Below are positions 1-12,200 of a stretch of DNA of 64,000 nucleotides, one piece after another. Source of the stretch: Gnetum montanum (Eukaryota > Streptophyta > Gnetopsida > Gnetales > Gnetaceae); contig MNCI01003467.1 of the NCBI GenBank assembly GCA_015680685.1, positions 2,440 through 66,439 on the forward strand. Direction: 5' to 3'. Below the pieces are notes generated by a model that saw only the letters and a list, made by a program, of their open reading frames with translations, made no database searches and had not been told where the DNA came from. The position numbers and the translations under genes were made by a program. How positions within the stretch are numbered: position 1 is the stretch's first letter; every line of letters starts with the position of its first letter.

Positions 1-330
1 GTTTACGCTCGCTACGCAGCTGCGCGTGATGAAGCGTAAACAAGGCGTGGTTTACGCTCGCTACGCAGCTGCGCGTGATGAAGCGTAAACAATGTACAAA
101 TTACGCTCACTACGCAGCTGCGCGTAATGAAGCGTATAAGCAATGTACAACTTGACAACATACGCCATGGTACGCACTGCCGCGTAGCGAGCGTAAAGGC
201 AAGTTATGCATGAACTGCAAGAAAAAATGCCAACCTGTTGTGCTTTTCTGAATTCTGCCTACGACTGTCTTGAAGCTTATTATGCTCATTACGCTGCCGT
301 GCGTAATAGAGCGTAAACCCATCCTTTGAA
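1..330. repeat. GC-rich palindromic tandem repeat, about 49-bp period
   Basis: Three near-tandem units start at about 1, 50 and 100. Each begins with GTTTACGCT and ends with its inverse complement AGCGTAAAC, so each unit can fold as a 9-bp stem. The first two units are identical over about 41 bp. Weaker relatives follow at about 160-200 and 290-318. The tract is rich in CG, CAGCTG and GCGCG, unlike the AT-rich sequence to its right. The array begins before the window. It resembles the TACGCT/TAGCAT palindromic words found in the B elements, but is not the same sequence. No coding potential is claimed. Confidence 0.8.
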
Positions 331-466
331 CCAATCTGATGCGCGTTTCTGCTGGAATTGCGAATCTTTGCCTGAGGCCGACTCGTAATTTTCACAGTGT
401 TTCAAGCTTTACTACCAAAGCCATGAGTACTATAGAACTCCCTCTATTAGGAGAGATGTTCCACAC

Positions 467-1264
467 ATGTACTATCCTTCTCATCCAGCTACATATCTTC
501 CACCCTTAACTCCATTACCACTTACTCCAGCCATGCAGGGTGAGCTCCCTAGCCAGCCACAACAATGCAACATAATGAGGGCCATTAATCCTTACCCTAC
601 TATTGGTGTAGACAATCACACAAAGAAGAGATTTTTCTTTAGAACCAATAATCCAACCAAGTCCTTACAATCACAAGTGGCTTATTGTCTAAATGCCTCA
701 CCACCATTCGAGATTTTGGAACTCCCTTCAAACCAAAGGCCATATTCAACACACATGGTCATGGTGATGCATGCCATTACAGATTGGATTAAGGCTAGCC
801 ATCTTCCTAGGAAATTATTCGATCTTGGGAGTCCCCTTATATATTTACAAATCACTAGGAATGAACCTTGCAAGCCTCTTTTGGATTTATATTCTGGTGT
901 CAACTTAATCTTTCTAGAAATGTACAAAGCCTAGAACTTGCCTCCACTAAAAAAGAGTAACATTTGTTTAGATCTGGCCAACCAGTCCATCACTATCCCA
1001 TTAGGACTGGTAGAGGACATTGTTACCACTATTTGTGGATGGTTGTAACCAACTGACTTCCTAGTGATTCAAGTCAAAAACTATAAGGGGAACTTTCATA
1101 TCATAATGGGAAGAGCATGGCTAAGAATAATTGATCCATGTATAGGAATACACGACCTTTCCCTAGAGATATTAAAGAAAACTATGTTTGGAATGATTAA
1201 GAAGAAGAAAGTTTTGTGTATCGCATACAGTGACACAGGGTGTAATTGTGTGCAAAAGTCCTAG
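467..1264 (+). pseudogene. A1 gag C-terminus / aspartic protease
   Basis: An open frame of 155 codons (467-934) is followed after a stop by 1064-1264 in the same style. The protease core can be read as 'LLDLYSGVNLI', where an active-site D-S/T-G would be expected, so the active site is altered. Further on, 'FHIIMGRAWL' matches the conserved ILGRPWL segment of retropepsins, and hydrophobic strands lie between. An N-terminal gag part with a recognisable matrix or capsid region is missing. In the element the protease would process the Gag-Pol polyprotein inside the virus-like particle. It is not functional here. Confidence 0.7.
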
Positions 1265-1529
1265 TTTGTAGAATGTGTAACATTACCTACATGCAACTAG
1301 TGTGCACAAGTAACTAACATACAAAGATGCCTATATGTAGTAGCCACAAGATAGGAAGGCACCCAGTGGTTGATAGCTAACCAAGAGAGCAACTCAATTA
1401 TATGCATGGAACCAACTAAGGGTTTGACTTGCACTTACATCGATAGCATAGACACATTAGAACAAGTCCATTGCCAACTTACAAGTCTTGACATTGAAAA
1501 TATCAACTGGGGGAAGTTGGAAATCCCTA

Positions 1530-2640
1530 ACAACTTTAAGTAAGAGCTTATGGAGTTAAAACTGTTGTCCACTGATGTCGAGCACACATTTCTCAAAATG
1601 GAAAATTGGTAATTATTAATGCTAGGCTTGCTTCTCAACAAAAAGAGAGACTACTGAAAATGATGAACAAAGGGTTGAAAGCCTTCACTTAGTCATATCC
1701 CAAATTAATTGGAATAGACCCTAGGATATGCCAACATAGAATTACACTAACCCCTCCATAAAGCCTTGACAACAACTGCAGAGGTGATTGAACCCAAAGT
1801 TGAAGAAAGTGGTTAAAGAAGAAATTGAACAACTTCTAAAAGATCAGTTCATCTACCCCATTGCTGATAGCAAATGGGTTATTCCATTAGTTATTGTGCC
1901 CAAAAAGGAAGGTAAATGGAGGGTGTGAATAGATTTTAGACTACTAAACATGGCAACATTCAAAGACCACTTTCCATTGCCATTCGTCAACCAAGTCTTA
2001 GACATCATTGCAGGGCATCACTACTATAGCTTTTTGGATGGATATAGTGGATATAACCAAATCTAAATAGCACCAGAAGACCAAGCCAAGACCACATTCA
2101 CAAGTCCTTTGGGGACATTTGCATACAAATATGTATTGTTTGGCTTGTGCAATGCTCCTACAACATTTCAACATCTGGTTATAAGTATCTTTTAGGAGAA
2201 AATAGGAAATGGTGTGGAGGTCTTCATGGATGATTTTTCCACCTATCGAGTGAACTTCAATCAAGCATTAGACCGATTAGAGAAAGTACTAAAATGATGT
2301 GTTGAAACCAATTTAAGTCTTAATTGGCAAAAAGCCCATTTAATGGTCCAAGAAGGCATATTATTAGGGCATAAGATTTCACAAAAGATTAAATTCATCT
2401 AAGGAATCATGTGCCAACCTAAAACTATAAAAGACATCTAATCATTCCTTGGACACATTGGCTATTATAGGAGATTCATAGAGAGCTTTTCAAGGGTTAT
2501 AAGACCATTGGTTAAACTAACAAAAAAGGATGTACCTTTCGAATGGACCAAAGAATGTGAGTTAGATTTTCAAACTTTAAAATAGAAGCTTGTAGAAACA
2601 CACATTCTACAAGCTCTTGACTAGTCCAGACCCTTCCATA
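1530..2640 (+). pseudogene. A1 reverse transcriptase
   Basis: The RT motifs occur in order: 'VPKKEGKWRV' then 'IDFR', 'FPLPF', 'FLDGYSGYNQI', 'FGLCNAP' (about 2140-2160), the catalytic 'VFMDDFS' (about 2218-2240), 'LNWQKAHLMVQEG' and 'LGHKIS'. The enzyme copies element RNA into cDNA in the particle. At least six in-frame stops are present (for example at 1926, 2064, 2194 and 2401), mostly explainable by C-to-T or G-to-A change of Gln, Trp or Arg codons. A2 lines up with it from 22641 to 23081 and resumes at 42014. Non-functional. Confidence 0.92.
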
Positions 2641-2995
2641 TAATGACTGACACATCCAACTTTGCTTTAGGAGTTGTACTTACATAGTTAGTTGACCAAA
2701 AATGACCCTATTACATTCACTATGCAAGTTGAAGTATTGCTGGTACACAACTCAATTACACCACAACGGAAAAGGAATTAATGGCTATGGTGCTTGCACT
2801 AGATAAGTTTAGGCAGTATGTATTAGGCTATAAGGTATTTGTACACATAGACCATAGTGCAATTTGGTTCCTATTGAATAAACCAATGGTGAACCCTCGC
2901 ATCATACGATGGCTTGTAATCTTACAAGAGTTTGATCTTACAATGATTAATCATAAAGGAATTAAGAATGTTGTTGCTGATCATTTATCTTAGTT
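2641..2995 (+). pseudogene. A1 RNase H
   Basis: After the RT connection the frame reads 'MTDTSNFALGVVL', holding the first catalytic Asp, then 'ELMAMVLALDKFRQYVLG' with the catalytic Glu, and 'FVHIDHSAI' with the second Asp. It ends with 'NVVADHLS', typical of a Ty3/gypsy RNase H C-terminus, and a stop at 2992. An intact 70-codon stretch runs 2781-2993. RNase H removes the RNA strand after minus-strand DNA synthesis. Two stops lie upstream in the domain. Confidence 0.9.
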
Positions 2996-3269
2996 AAGAT
3001 GGGAAAACAAAGAGGATGAATATCCAATTTTTGATCACTTTCTTGATGAATTCCTCTTTGCAGGTGTAGTAAATAATTAATTAACCACGGAAACAAATTG
3101 GTATAATAGCATTCTTACCTATCTCCTTACACAAAAAACACCACAAGTGTTAGATGTTAAAAAGAAACAATAGTTTCCTCACCGAGTATAGTATTTTATG
3201 GAAATTAACAGAAAACTTTATAAAGTATGTCCTGATGGCTTGGTTTGATAGTGTGTTCTTGATGTAGAT

Positions 3270-4300
3270 CAATTAAGAGTTTTCCAAGATGTACATGAAG
3301 GCCCTTGTGGGGGTCATTATGCTAGGAGATGAACAACCATTAAAATCTTACTTGTAGGATATTATTGGTCTACATTGTTTCGGGACCCGCATCATTTCAT
3401 CCAATCTTATAAGCACTGTTAATGTGATGGGGGAATGATTGCTAGGATGGAGGATCCACAAAAATGGATTCAACCTTTAGAACCCTTTGAAATATGGAGA
3501 ATTGATTTTATGGGGCCTATTACACCAATGTCCAATGGGAAACCCTACATTGTTGTTGTTGTTGACTATTTCACAAAATGGATAGAAGTAGCCACTATTA
3601 TGGATTGTACATCATCTATTTCTACATGATTTGTTTAACAAAAAATTGTTAACATGTTAGATGTGCCTCGTGCACTTATTTCTGATAATGGTACACATTT
3701 TACAAGTGCACTTTTTGAAAGTTGATGCAACGCTTAGAAGTTGAACACAAATTGACTACACCATACCACCCTCAAGCGAATGGTCAAGCTAAAGTAACCA
3801 ATAGGGAGATTATGAAAATATTGACAAGAACCATTAGTAAATATAGGCAAGACTGGAGCACCAAACTGAACAATGCTCTTTGGGCATACCACTCCACATG
3901 GAAACTCCCTATAAGCTACACTCCCTATGAGTTAGTGTATGGAAAACTCCCAATGCTTCCTATTTAAGTAGAACTCTTACACTATCTAGAGTGTGTGATC
4001 TCAACCTTGACCTTAATCTAGCACAAAAAGAATGGTTAATGAACCTTAACTTGCTAGACAGAACTGATTAGTCACCCTGTTATCTAATGAATTGCATAAG
4101 GCTTTTAATAATTGACGTCATGACCTAAAATTTAGAAAATTTAAGTACCAACTAGGAGATAAGGTTCTTTATTGGAACCCCACACACGTGTCACAATGCA
4201 CTAAATTTTAAACACTATGGGAAGGAACTTATATTATTCATGCAACCTTTCCTTCAGGAGCCATGATGATTTACAAACTTGAGAGCCCATATAAGAAATT
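3270..4300 (+). pseudogene. A1 integrase
   Basis: The N-terminal zinc-binding part is degraded ('HEGPCGGHYARR', later Cys residues around 3420). The core follows: 'IWRIDFMGP' (first Asp), 'LISDNGTHF' (second Asp, about 3679) and 'PYHPQANGQAKVTNREI' (about 3760-3810). Exactly 35 residues after the second Asp, where DD35E integrases need Glu, this copy has Lys. A2 has Lys at the same place. 'LWAYHSTWKLPI' and 'YELVYGK' continue the core, and the C-terminal domain decays to about 4300. No chromodomain is seen. Integrase would join the cDNA to chromosomal DNA; this copy could not. Confidence 0.9.
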
Positions 4301-6311
4301 GTTGGTTAACATCCAACAAACCAGACCTTTCCATGAGCCTAGAACAACCAGTATCCATATTACCTCTATTGGTGGACAATCCTACTCACTATTTTAGATA
4401 TCCTCCTTCCAACTTACTTGTGGGGGAGATGGCCACCAATGCTAAGCATTCTAAGCCCTCAGCTCTTTTTGCATTTTTTTTACAGATCTTTTCAATTTTA
4501 CTCATTTTTTTACACCATCGTTCACATCTTTCCTATTTATTTATTTGAGTTACTTTCATTCATCATATAATAAGTGCTCATGATGGTGGGTTGGACTATA
4601 ATAATGTTTATTACTAATGTTTGGTTTTTACCTTTGACTTTTAATGTTGATACTAAGATTTGGTTCTTTTGATAAAATAGGCAATGAGTCGACATCGTTC
4701 ATTCTTCCATTTGACATCATGGTCTCCCTTGGCTTTGGAACTATACTATCCCTTTCTCTAAATAAACTTATTAATGAATTGGTGACTTGGTACTCTTCAA
4801 ACCAAGGAAGGATTCAATGGTTGAAAAGGGTGTAACTTCAAGGGGATTTGATGCACTTATGCTGGCTATTCTCTTGGGTACATGGATGCTTTTCATGGGT
4901 TTTCTACCATTTTGCTATTGACCAAATATCAAGAAGTTAAATGAATCTATATAAGTCTTTTCATGGTGTGGTTCTCATGCAAAAAAAGAAGAAGAAGAAG
5001 AAGTGGGAATTAAAAGCATACGCCTTAGACATAATAAAGAAACATGGGCTACAAACATTGGTTATGGCACTAGAAAGGCATGTTACCCATGCCTGAATGT
5101 TCCCTCTACCTAAAGCCCTTTCTCACTTCCTACTTTCCTATTTTTCTCTCCTTGAAATGGTGGTGACTCGATGAACATATTCTTGTTGCTTCATGAGGAT
5201 GGGTTGGTCAAATGTATTGATGCAAGGTCACTAGATGTGGTTGGTGAGTCTAGACTTGCAATGAATTTTATTCAGTCACCTTAACCACATAATACACAAG
5301 GGACTTTACACAACCTTGCTCTCAGGATTCAATTCCATTTCCTCCTCTCCTTTCATATTCCACCTCATTGCTAGTTTTATGATTAGTCTACGTCTTGGTT
5401 GACACATTGTTAGTCTTTGGTAACCTCTTGTGGGTAAGTTCTTAACCATTATTTCCATATGTCATTCCGAGAGCCTATAGACTCTTTGGTTTGTAGGTTT
5501 GTTAGGGCATAAAAGACATGAGCCTACTTTGGGGAGGACCCACTGGTAGTTCTTTTTGATGCAATTGTTAAGTTCTTTCATTTAAAAATTCTTCACAATC
5601 AATCACTTCTTGTTTCATCCCCATCCATGATATCCATTTTATTGACTTCATCGTTGTTATTTCCCTCATCTTCATTGTTCCATCAACTTTTCCACCCTAT
5701 CGCTACTGTAGGTTCACACTTAGTCATCGGGGCCTTGTCACAAAGTTTTCCATTCAATCACCTATCTCACCCCTACACATTGGGTAGTTATTAGTTAGAA
5801 ACCTCTAACCTAGTATCTACCATACCCACAACCCAACCAATGTGCTTATATCAAGGCAAGGTATCAACTGCATTATGACTTATCTATCCTTGCTAATTTA
5901 TGAATGTGTTGTGTGTACATATGGAAATTATATGAATAATGGACTAGGATAGGAGGAAGCACTTGAGATGGACTGGAGCTAGAGAATTTATGCAAGGAAC
6001 AAGGTTGGTCATGTGGCTATGGATGAACAATAGAGTGCACATTTCTAACATCAGTAGCAATGTGCCTCATTTTCTTTTCTCTTTCTCTTTCTCTTCAAGT
6101 TGTCAGATGAGGGTCTGGATGTCATCTATATACAGTGTTCATTAGAAAGGGTGTGAACATCAATGTTGTAATATGTTTATTGATCTGTTCACTAGGCACT
6201 TTCAGTTTGTTATTCCCTATCGCTATTAGTTCTCATTCAGTCAATAATACCATACCATCATAATATCTTGTAAGAAACTTGAGGATAAGTTTTCATTCAA
6301 TCATGGGGGTA
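4301..6311 (+). other. A1 long 3' untranslated region
   Basis: About 2 kb between integrase and LTR has no convincing open frame. It aligns in reverse with A2 18818-20870 (for example the 'GGGGGAGATGGCCACC' block near 4426, the 'GGCATGTTACCCATGCC' block near 5077, and the pyrimidine tract near 6075 that matches the GA repeat of A2). Athila elements often carry an envelope-like frame here. None is readable in this copy, so any such frame is lost or was never present. The last bases, CATGGGGGTA (6302-6311), are the polypurine tract that primes plus-strand synthesis. Confidence 0.75.
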
Positions 6312-7158
6312 TGATGAGCCACAATATCATAGCTGCGATATCACATTCGCGATATCAGGTATGCGATTTTGGAGCCTTCTAAGCAATATCAAACATTGGA
6401 TATCGAGACCTATCTTGTTACCTATAAATAAGAGGTGGGTGCACTTGGTTTGGCAATAGTTGGTTAATTAGTCTTACTCCCCTACTTAAAATTTTTCCTT
6501 TTTCCCTTCTCAAAGTTATAATTATTTGTAAGTGCCCATAGTAGGAGTCATAAAGAGAATGGATCTTTATTCAAACATTGTCTACATGAGCACACCTTGT
6601 GGCTGAAAATAAAGATGAACTTTGTGATAAACCTTGCAACATTTAGAATAGCTTATTTAATGTTATTTATAGTTATTTAATGCTTTCCTTAGTTAATTAA
6701 TTTTCTTTCTCTCATCTTGTTAACTCCCCCAAGTAATCATACTCAGTATGGTAACTTCGAGCATGCGTGGAACACTTGGTAACCCAGTAATGATTAGTGT
6801 ATGGTAATCCTAGTAGTGTTGCACTGGTTTAGGATGTGGACAGAAAGTGAGAATAGATGTTGGTGTTAGGACTAGTTAGGGCATAGTCGATGTGTTAAAT
6901 TAAATTGGTTACTTAATTAGTTCACTTCTCCCTTTGTAGAACCAGAACATAAAACATAAAAATATATAAAAATCATATACCTCAAGTTTACTTAATTGTA
7001 TAATTGTGCTATACAATTGAGCTTGGGAAGACAATGATTGACTAACCCATCTAGGTTTTGTAAAGGTGCATAAGCACTTAGTCCTTGGAATTCAAACAGA
7101 TCATGCATGTACGCTCATATTCGTATGGTTGAGCATAGGGATACCTTACCGCTCATCA
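6312..7158 (+). repeat. A1 3' LTR (847 bp)
   Basis: The LTR starts TGATGAG directly after the polypurine tract and ends CTCATCA, giving a perfect 7-bp terminal inverted repeat. A TATA box (CCTATAAATAAG) lies at 6421-6432. The U3 before it holds about five AATATC/GATATC words within 100 bp. It aligns end to end, in reverse, with 17984-18817. No 5' partner is in the window. Confidence 0.9.
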
Positions 7159-7183
7159 ATAATCTAGAAAGTAGTAAAAACTA

Positions 7184-7617
7184 TGCTGAGTAATATAGTA
7201 GAACTAAGTGGATGCTATCATGATGAAAAGCAATCTTGATCTTTATTTTTAGTTATGAACTCTACGGAAGTACACTTCACTTGAATAGAGATTCTATACA
7301 ACTGATCAACACTACACTGCAGGCATTCACTCTATTACTAAAACTATGAAACAAAATTGCCAGAATCACCTAAGGGTGGAATGAAAAGTTTTCTAGATTA
7401 TGCATCTAAGTTTTGTATTTATAGGTAGGAATGCATCCCATGATATTAGATATCTGATAACATAGCATGTGATTTGATATCAAATATGTGATATTGCGGC
7501 TCCAATATCAAAGCTATGATATTGGAGCTCTAATATCATAGCTAACCAAAAATTGACTTTTTGTCCAATAGATGTGCTATAGCATCAATGATATCCCAGC
7601 CAATAGATGATTCATCA
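7184..7617 (-). repeat. LTR of a third A-like copy (A3)
   Basis: On the minus strand this starts TGATGAATC next to a polypurine tract (CATGGGGGCA, complement at 7617-7627) and ends with CTCAGCA at about 7184. It has a minus-strand TATA box (CTATAAATAC, near 7414-7425) and about eight GATATY/AATATC words between there and 7600. At about 434 bp it is half the length of the A1 and A2 LTRs, so it is internally deleted or a shorter subfamily. It lies only 25 bp from the end of the A1 LTR, in the opposite orientation. Confidence 0.7.
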
Positions 7618-10560
7618 TGCCCCCATGATTGACTAAAAACTCATCCTCAAGTTAATAGGATAGGAACAAGATTTCTTTACAAAATTGTTAAGGTACGAGA
7701 TTATTAACTAACTTTGAGAGCCATAATTGTGTGTACAAAAAATGACATAGTTACATGAGAAAAAAAATAAAATTTAAGGTTGCTTGATGTAGTTTGTATT
7801 TCAAGAAGTCATGGCTCTTCCATTGGCTTCTTTCAATTGTTGTCAAGCTTTTGGAATTAATATCTTGTTCAAGAGCACTTGAAGTTTTTTCTCCTCTATC
7901 CTTGTCTTCTTTTCCATCTACACCCTCTACTAAGTATGGAATAGAGACTCCCATAGTTTTAACTATTTAACCAACCTATTTCTTTCACTAGAATTGGTAC
8001 ATTTTTCCTAAGTTCCATTCACCACTATTGGTTAGTATGGATCATAATGGAGATGCTTGGAGTTGCATCTTCACTACTTCTAGGTCAAATTTCATAAAGG
8101 GACCAAAATTTAGTTCCATGATGATTGTGGACATGATTGATATTCTTGGATGGCCTGGAGGCAATCTGGTGACAATGTGAGATACTATCCTTTCTTAAGT
8201 ACTTTTGGAATTTCTATCTCTCCTTGGGCTAAGTGCTTTGTAGTAGGAGTTTTTTTGATGAATGATGTATGATTGAGCCTCCTTCTCTATGTGTTCTACT
8301 TGTGCAATTTGTTCCTTTGTTTGGTCTCTCCCATAGTCTCTTGATCTTTTGCTCTTGTGTTATGAAGGTCCTCCTTTTGGTATCCTCTTTGGGATAATCT
8401 AAAATCAAAAAGTGTTTGAAATTATTAGGTTATTCCTATAAATTCTTAATAGTCCTTTACCTTGCTCATACCCTTGGTTAGATCAGGTTCTTACCTTATT
8501 ATGATTATAGAGTTCAAAAAATTTTCAAAAAGGAACCTCTTAGGTGTTATATCGTTTAGTTACATATGACCTTCTATCATTTTCCTTGCTTATTATGGCC
8601 TAAAATAGTTGATATGGTCTATTAGGACTATTATCTCAATCTTTCTGGCCTTAGTTTGATTGCTTATCTTTAAGGTTTTTATTATCTCATTATACTTACC
8701 CTTTATAATATCTTTTATGTGTTAGGAATTTGTGGTTCAAATTTTTATATTTTCATTTGCTTATATTATGTAATGCAACCCCCATGACTAAATTAAGTGC
8801 CCTAGGATCAATAGGATTGAAGAATTTTTGAAATTAAGGCTACGAGGGTGAAGTTATGGCCTTTGGAAGCTAGTGTGCAAGAGAGCTAAGGAAAAACCAC
8901 AAATACTTCTCTTGCTAGAAATGAGAGATGAAAAATTTCACTAACTCCCATGCATATATATGCTATTTATATATGTGTGACATCATAGATATGACATCAT
9001 AATTACAACATCACCATAAAAAAGTTCAAAATTTTCATTGATTTTTTCTTGGAAAAATGCATCAAATGAAATGTTTGAAAGATATAAAGCTTGTCTAGAG
9101 GGTCATGGGCCATGAGTGATGCACGGTTTTCAAAAATTTAGCATTCAAGATTCATAAAGAAGGAATCTCAAGCAACAAAATTTTATAGTATGCATAAGAA
9201 ATGGATAATGAATTTTCAATGTATGAATAGCCTATTAGATCATATGGAAAGTTTATTAGATGTTTTGGAAGGCACAAGATGATATGGAATTACTTGGCAA
9301 GTATGAAATGCAAGAGTTATCCAAGTGGATCCTCTATAAATTAGGCTCTAGCCCTTAATGTCCTTGTATAACGATGACTAAAAGTTTCCTTAAGAACTAA
9401 AGGAGTTGAATGTAAGACATATCTATTTAGCAAAACACACATATTAGTATCACCAAATTTGGAAAATAGTACTATATTATACAAACCTACAAGTTATGAT
9501 TAAATATATAGTAAGGTGAGATGGATTGTAGAAAGGATTGTTGAAATTAGGACATGAGTTATCTTACCATAGGCATGATGAATCATTGTGTGTTATTAAT
9601 GACTAAAGTAATCATTATCCCTTCTTTCCAAGATTCAAACCAAGTCCAAACCACTTTCCAATCACATCCCATTATTTCATCTCTTGGATTGACAAGCATA
9701 AGACTACCTCTATTGCAAGGAGTATTACCTCTTGGCATATTGTCCAAGGGAGGAGTTTATTCATTGCACATTTTATTTTTTAGATTATTGAGAAGCTACC
9801 TACCTTTAGGCATGGGTAACATGTATTTCTAGTGGGACCCCTAGAAGTGTATTTTGTGCATGAATTCTATTTTTATCTATGTCAACCTTACTAGAGGACT
9901 ACTTTTAGGCATGGGTAACATGTCTTTTCAGTGACATGGTAAGACAACACTTATTATACTCTTACTTCCATTTTTGATAGATCTACAAGGATATAATTAC
10001 AACCTTAGTAACATGATAGAACATATAGTAGTGGTCTAAGAGAATCCAAAAATCCCCTTGATGTCACACCCTTTGCATTCCCACTTAGTTCTTCACTCTT
10101 ATGTCCAGGCATAATGATCATAGGTTTATTCTTAGTTTTATTATAAAATGAATATCATTATGGCCATGATAAGAACCTCTAATTATTGGAATGGATGGAT
10201 GGGTGGTGTGGTCTTACTATACAAATAACTAGTCCCTTATGATTTGATAACATAGCAAAATATTCACTTTATTGGACTACATATTACCTTTATATGTAAT
10301 GTGTCTTATTAGTAAAAATGAAAAAGATAGTAAAAATTGTGAAAAGTATAAAGAATGAAAAATGTTAAAAGAATCAAAATATAGTAAAGAATGTTAAATG
10401 CTTAACAAATGAAAAGTATCAAAGAATGAGAAAAATTTAAAAGAATTTTAAAAAAATGAAAAGCACTTATTAATTTTGGAATGAAAGTAAGGTATCTACC
10501 CCATGATTGAACTCATGGACTAGTATTTAGAAAATGCACCCTAGATCACCTGGATCTTAC
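7618..10560 (-). mobile_element. 3' region of A3 (A-like element, minus strand)
   Basis: The sequence follows the A2 3' region in order. The polypurine tract and 'ACTCATCCTCAAG' block (7617-7660) match 18818-18860. The 'AGTGGATCCTC' block near 9325 matches 19614. 'GGCATGGGTAACATGT' occurs twice (near 9812 and 9907) and matches 20067. An AT/GA-rich low-complexity stretch at 10320-10460 matches 20590-20750. No open frame of the element is recognisable. I cannot place the pol part of this copy; it is either lost or replaced at about 10560. Confidence 0.6.
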
Positions 10561-12200
10561 ACTTGAGGTTGCTTACTTACCATTCTTAGTGAATTATTTT
10601 TTTAGTTATCATCCCATGTAATATTAATGGTAATTAAAATTTGAGTATCTAAGTCCTTAGTACCTCTTTTTGTTGGTGTATGATTGTGGTTTAGTATTTC
10701 CATTTGTAGGTACTTAGTTGGGGTCATTTTCTTAGAATGGGAATTAATAAGTGATTCAGATGTTTGCATGCATGTTTTAGAAATTTTTAGGTTCTTACTT
10801 GTTGGCCACTACGTGTTTTTTGGTTTAGTGATCCCTACTCTCACTTGTGCACACACATTTTTCACATTTATTGTCAACTAGTGTAATGACTGTGTTATCA
10901 TTTTGGAAGGTTGGTCCACAACTACATCCTTCGTTTTTAGTAGTAATGCATGGAATTACTTGTCTTTCCACAATGATATGTTTATCTGTTATGTTTTGCA
11001 CTAGAGTTGTAAATGGATTTTGGCTCTTGCATTGGATGGGGAGACATTTTTTTGGTGAGGAAGGTTGCACTTGGCTAGCCTTGTGCTGGTTTTGATGAGC
11101 TAGTAGGTCTATGAATTTTATGCCCATGTGTGGAAACTGTCCTAAAGAAAGGATATTTTTGAGACTTTTCCTGAGATCTATTAACATTATCATTTACTTT
11201 TATGTTCATAGCACAAGTGGAATTCTTCCATTGATGTTGTGGTACCAATCCTGCATGTGTTGTTGGTGGTGACATATGATGGAGGGAGTATGCAAATATT
11301 AAGGATGTCATAGAGGATAAGAGGTTTGAGATGGTGATCCCAGAGGAGATGTTGTGGGCTGATGATATTTGGGAGAGTGAGAGTAGTGATTCAAGGTAAA
11401 GAAAGTAGAACCATTTGGAAAAATAGATTGTTGAACATAGTAATCATATGGGTCTAGCTAGCAATAAGGGTATCACTGGTTTGTTGATGGCCTCCCACAT
11501 GACTATGGGTTTTGCTATTATGGTTGATAGTATTGTTGAGGCTAATAAGACATCCCAATGGTTGATAGTAGAATTTCCTATAATTATCTTGTGAGTAAGG
11601 TAATTTCCTAGGCATTTTATTTTGTATGAACTTGGGATTAAAAGCAAAAGCTCCAAACTCATGTAGATGTATCATAACTAGGTAGTAGTTCTTTGGATGT
11701 TCATATTGGTAGATGTCACATCCATTATCATCATCATCTTTGGTTGAGTCTATAGCCTCTTCTCCTATAGTTGTTTTCCCTTTTTGTGATAAGTGTTCAT
11801 ACCTATTTCTTTGTTCTTTTTCCTCTTCTTGCTCTACTCACTATATTCTTATTATGTTACTCCTCCTCTATGGTTATCACACAAGTTGTAACTTTTTCAT
11901 TTATGAACTCCCACATCTTATCTATCCTTACTTCAATCTTAGAAATATACTTTTGTATTGGAAAGGGTTGTTGTGAAATCACCTCATCAAGAGCTACCTC
12001 TTTTGTTTCATCATAGATATGGAGCTCCTTCTTTTGAAGAGTTGGATCCAAATTATATTCCTCTAGATTCGCTAGGTTACATGAAGTTTGGCATTTTTGA
12101 CAACCATGTGAGACATGTTGCAACTTGTCTACACTATCATAACCTAGTTTTGTAATGTGCATGATTAAGTCATAATGTATGTTGATTTATTAAGACATTT
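10561..12200. other. Unassigned sequence with short coding-like runs
   Basis: No known domain is visible. The plus strand from about 11283 to 11395 reads as a stop-free, charged peptide with 'RFEMVIPEEMLWADDIW'. After two stops, 11430-11590 reads on in similar style. The minus strand has a 101-codon frame (11857-12162) rich in Glu, Ile and Lys that could be a gag tail. I do not recognise any of these. Confidence 0.35.

Larger units (their letters stand above)
400..7158 (+). mobile_element. A1: degenerate Athila-like Ty3/gypsy retrotransposon, 5' end missing
   Basis: The order on the plus strand is protease, RT, RNase H, integrase, a 2-kb non-coding 3' region, polypurine tract and 3' LTR. Many in-frame stops and frameshifts break the polyprotein. 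The 5' LTR, primer site and most of gag are absent, and the left edge abuts the palindromic repeats. There is no chromodomain after the integrase. The RT wording around the FMDD box and the long 3' region fit the Athila branch of plant Ty3/gypsy elements; that assignment is from memory of the family. A2 (17984-23081) is a second copy in the opposite orientation, and 7184-10560 is a remnant of a third. Confidence 0.9.

Noticed and set aside
10825-11193. Minus-strand frame of 122 codons
   Set aside because: No recognisable motif; a plus-strand frame overlaps it with equal length, so neither is supported as a gene.
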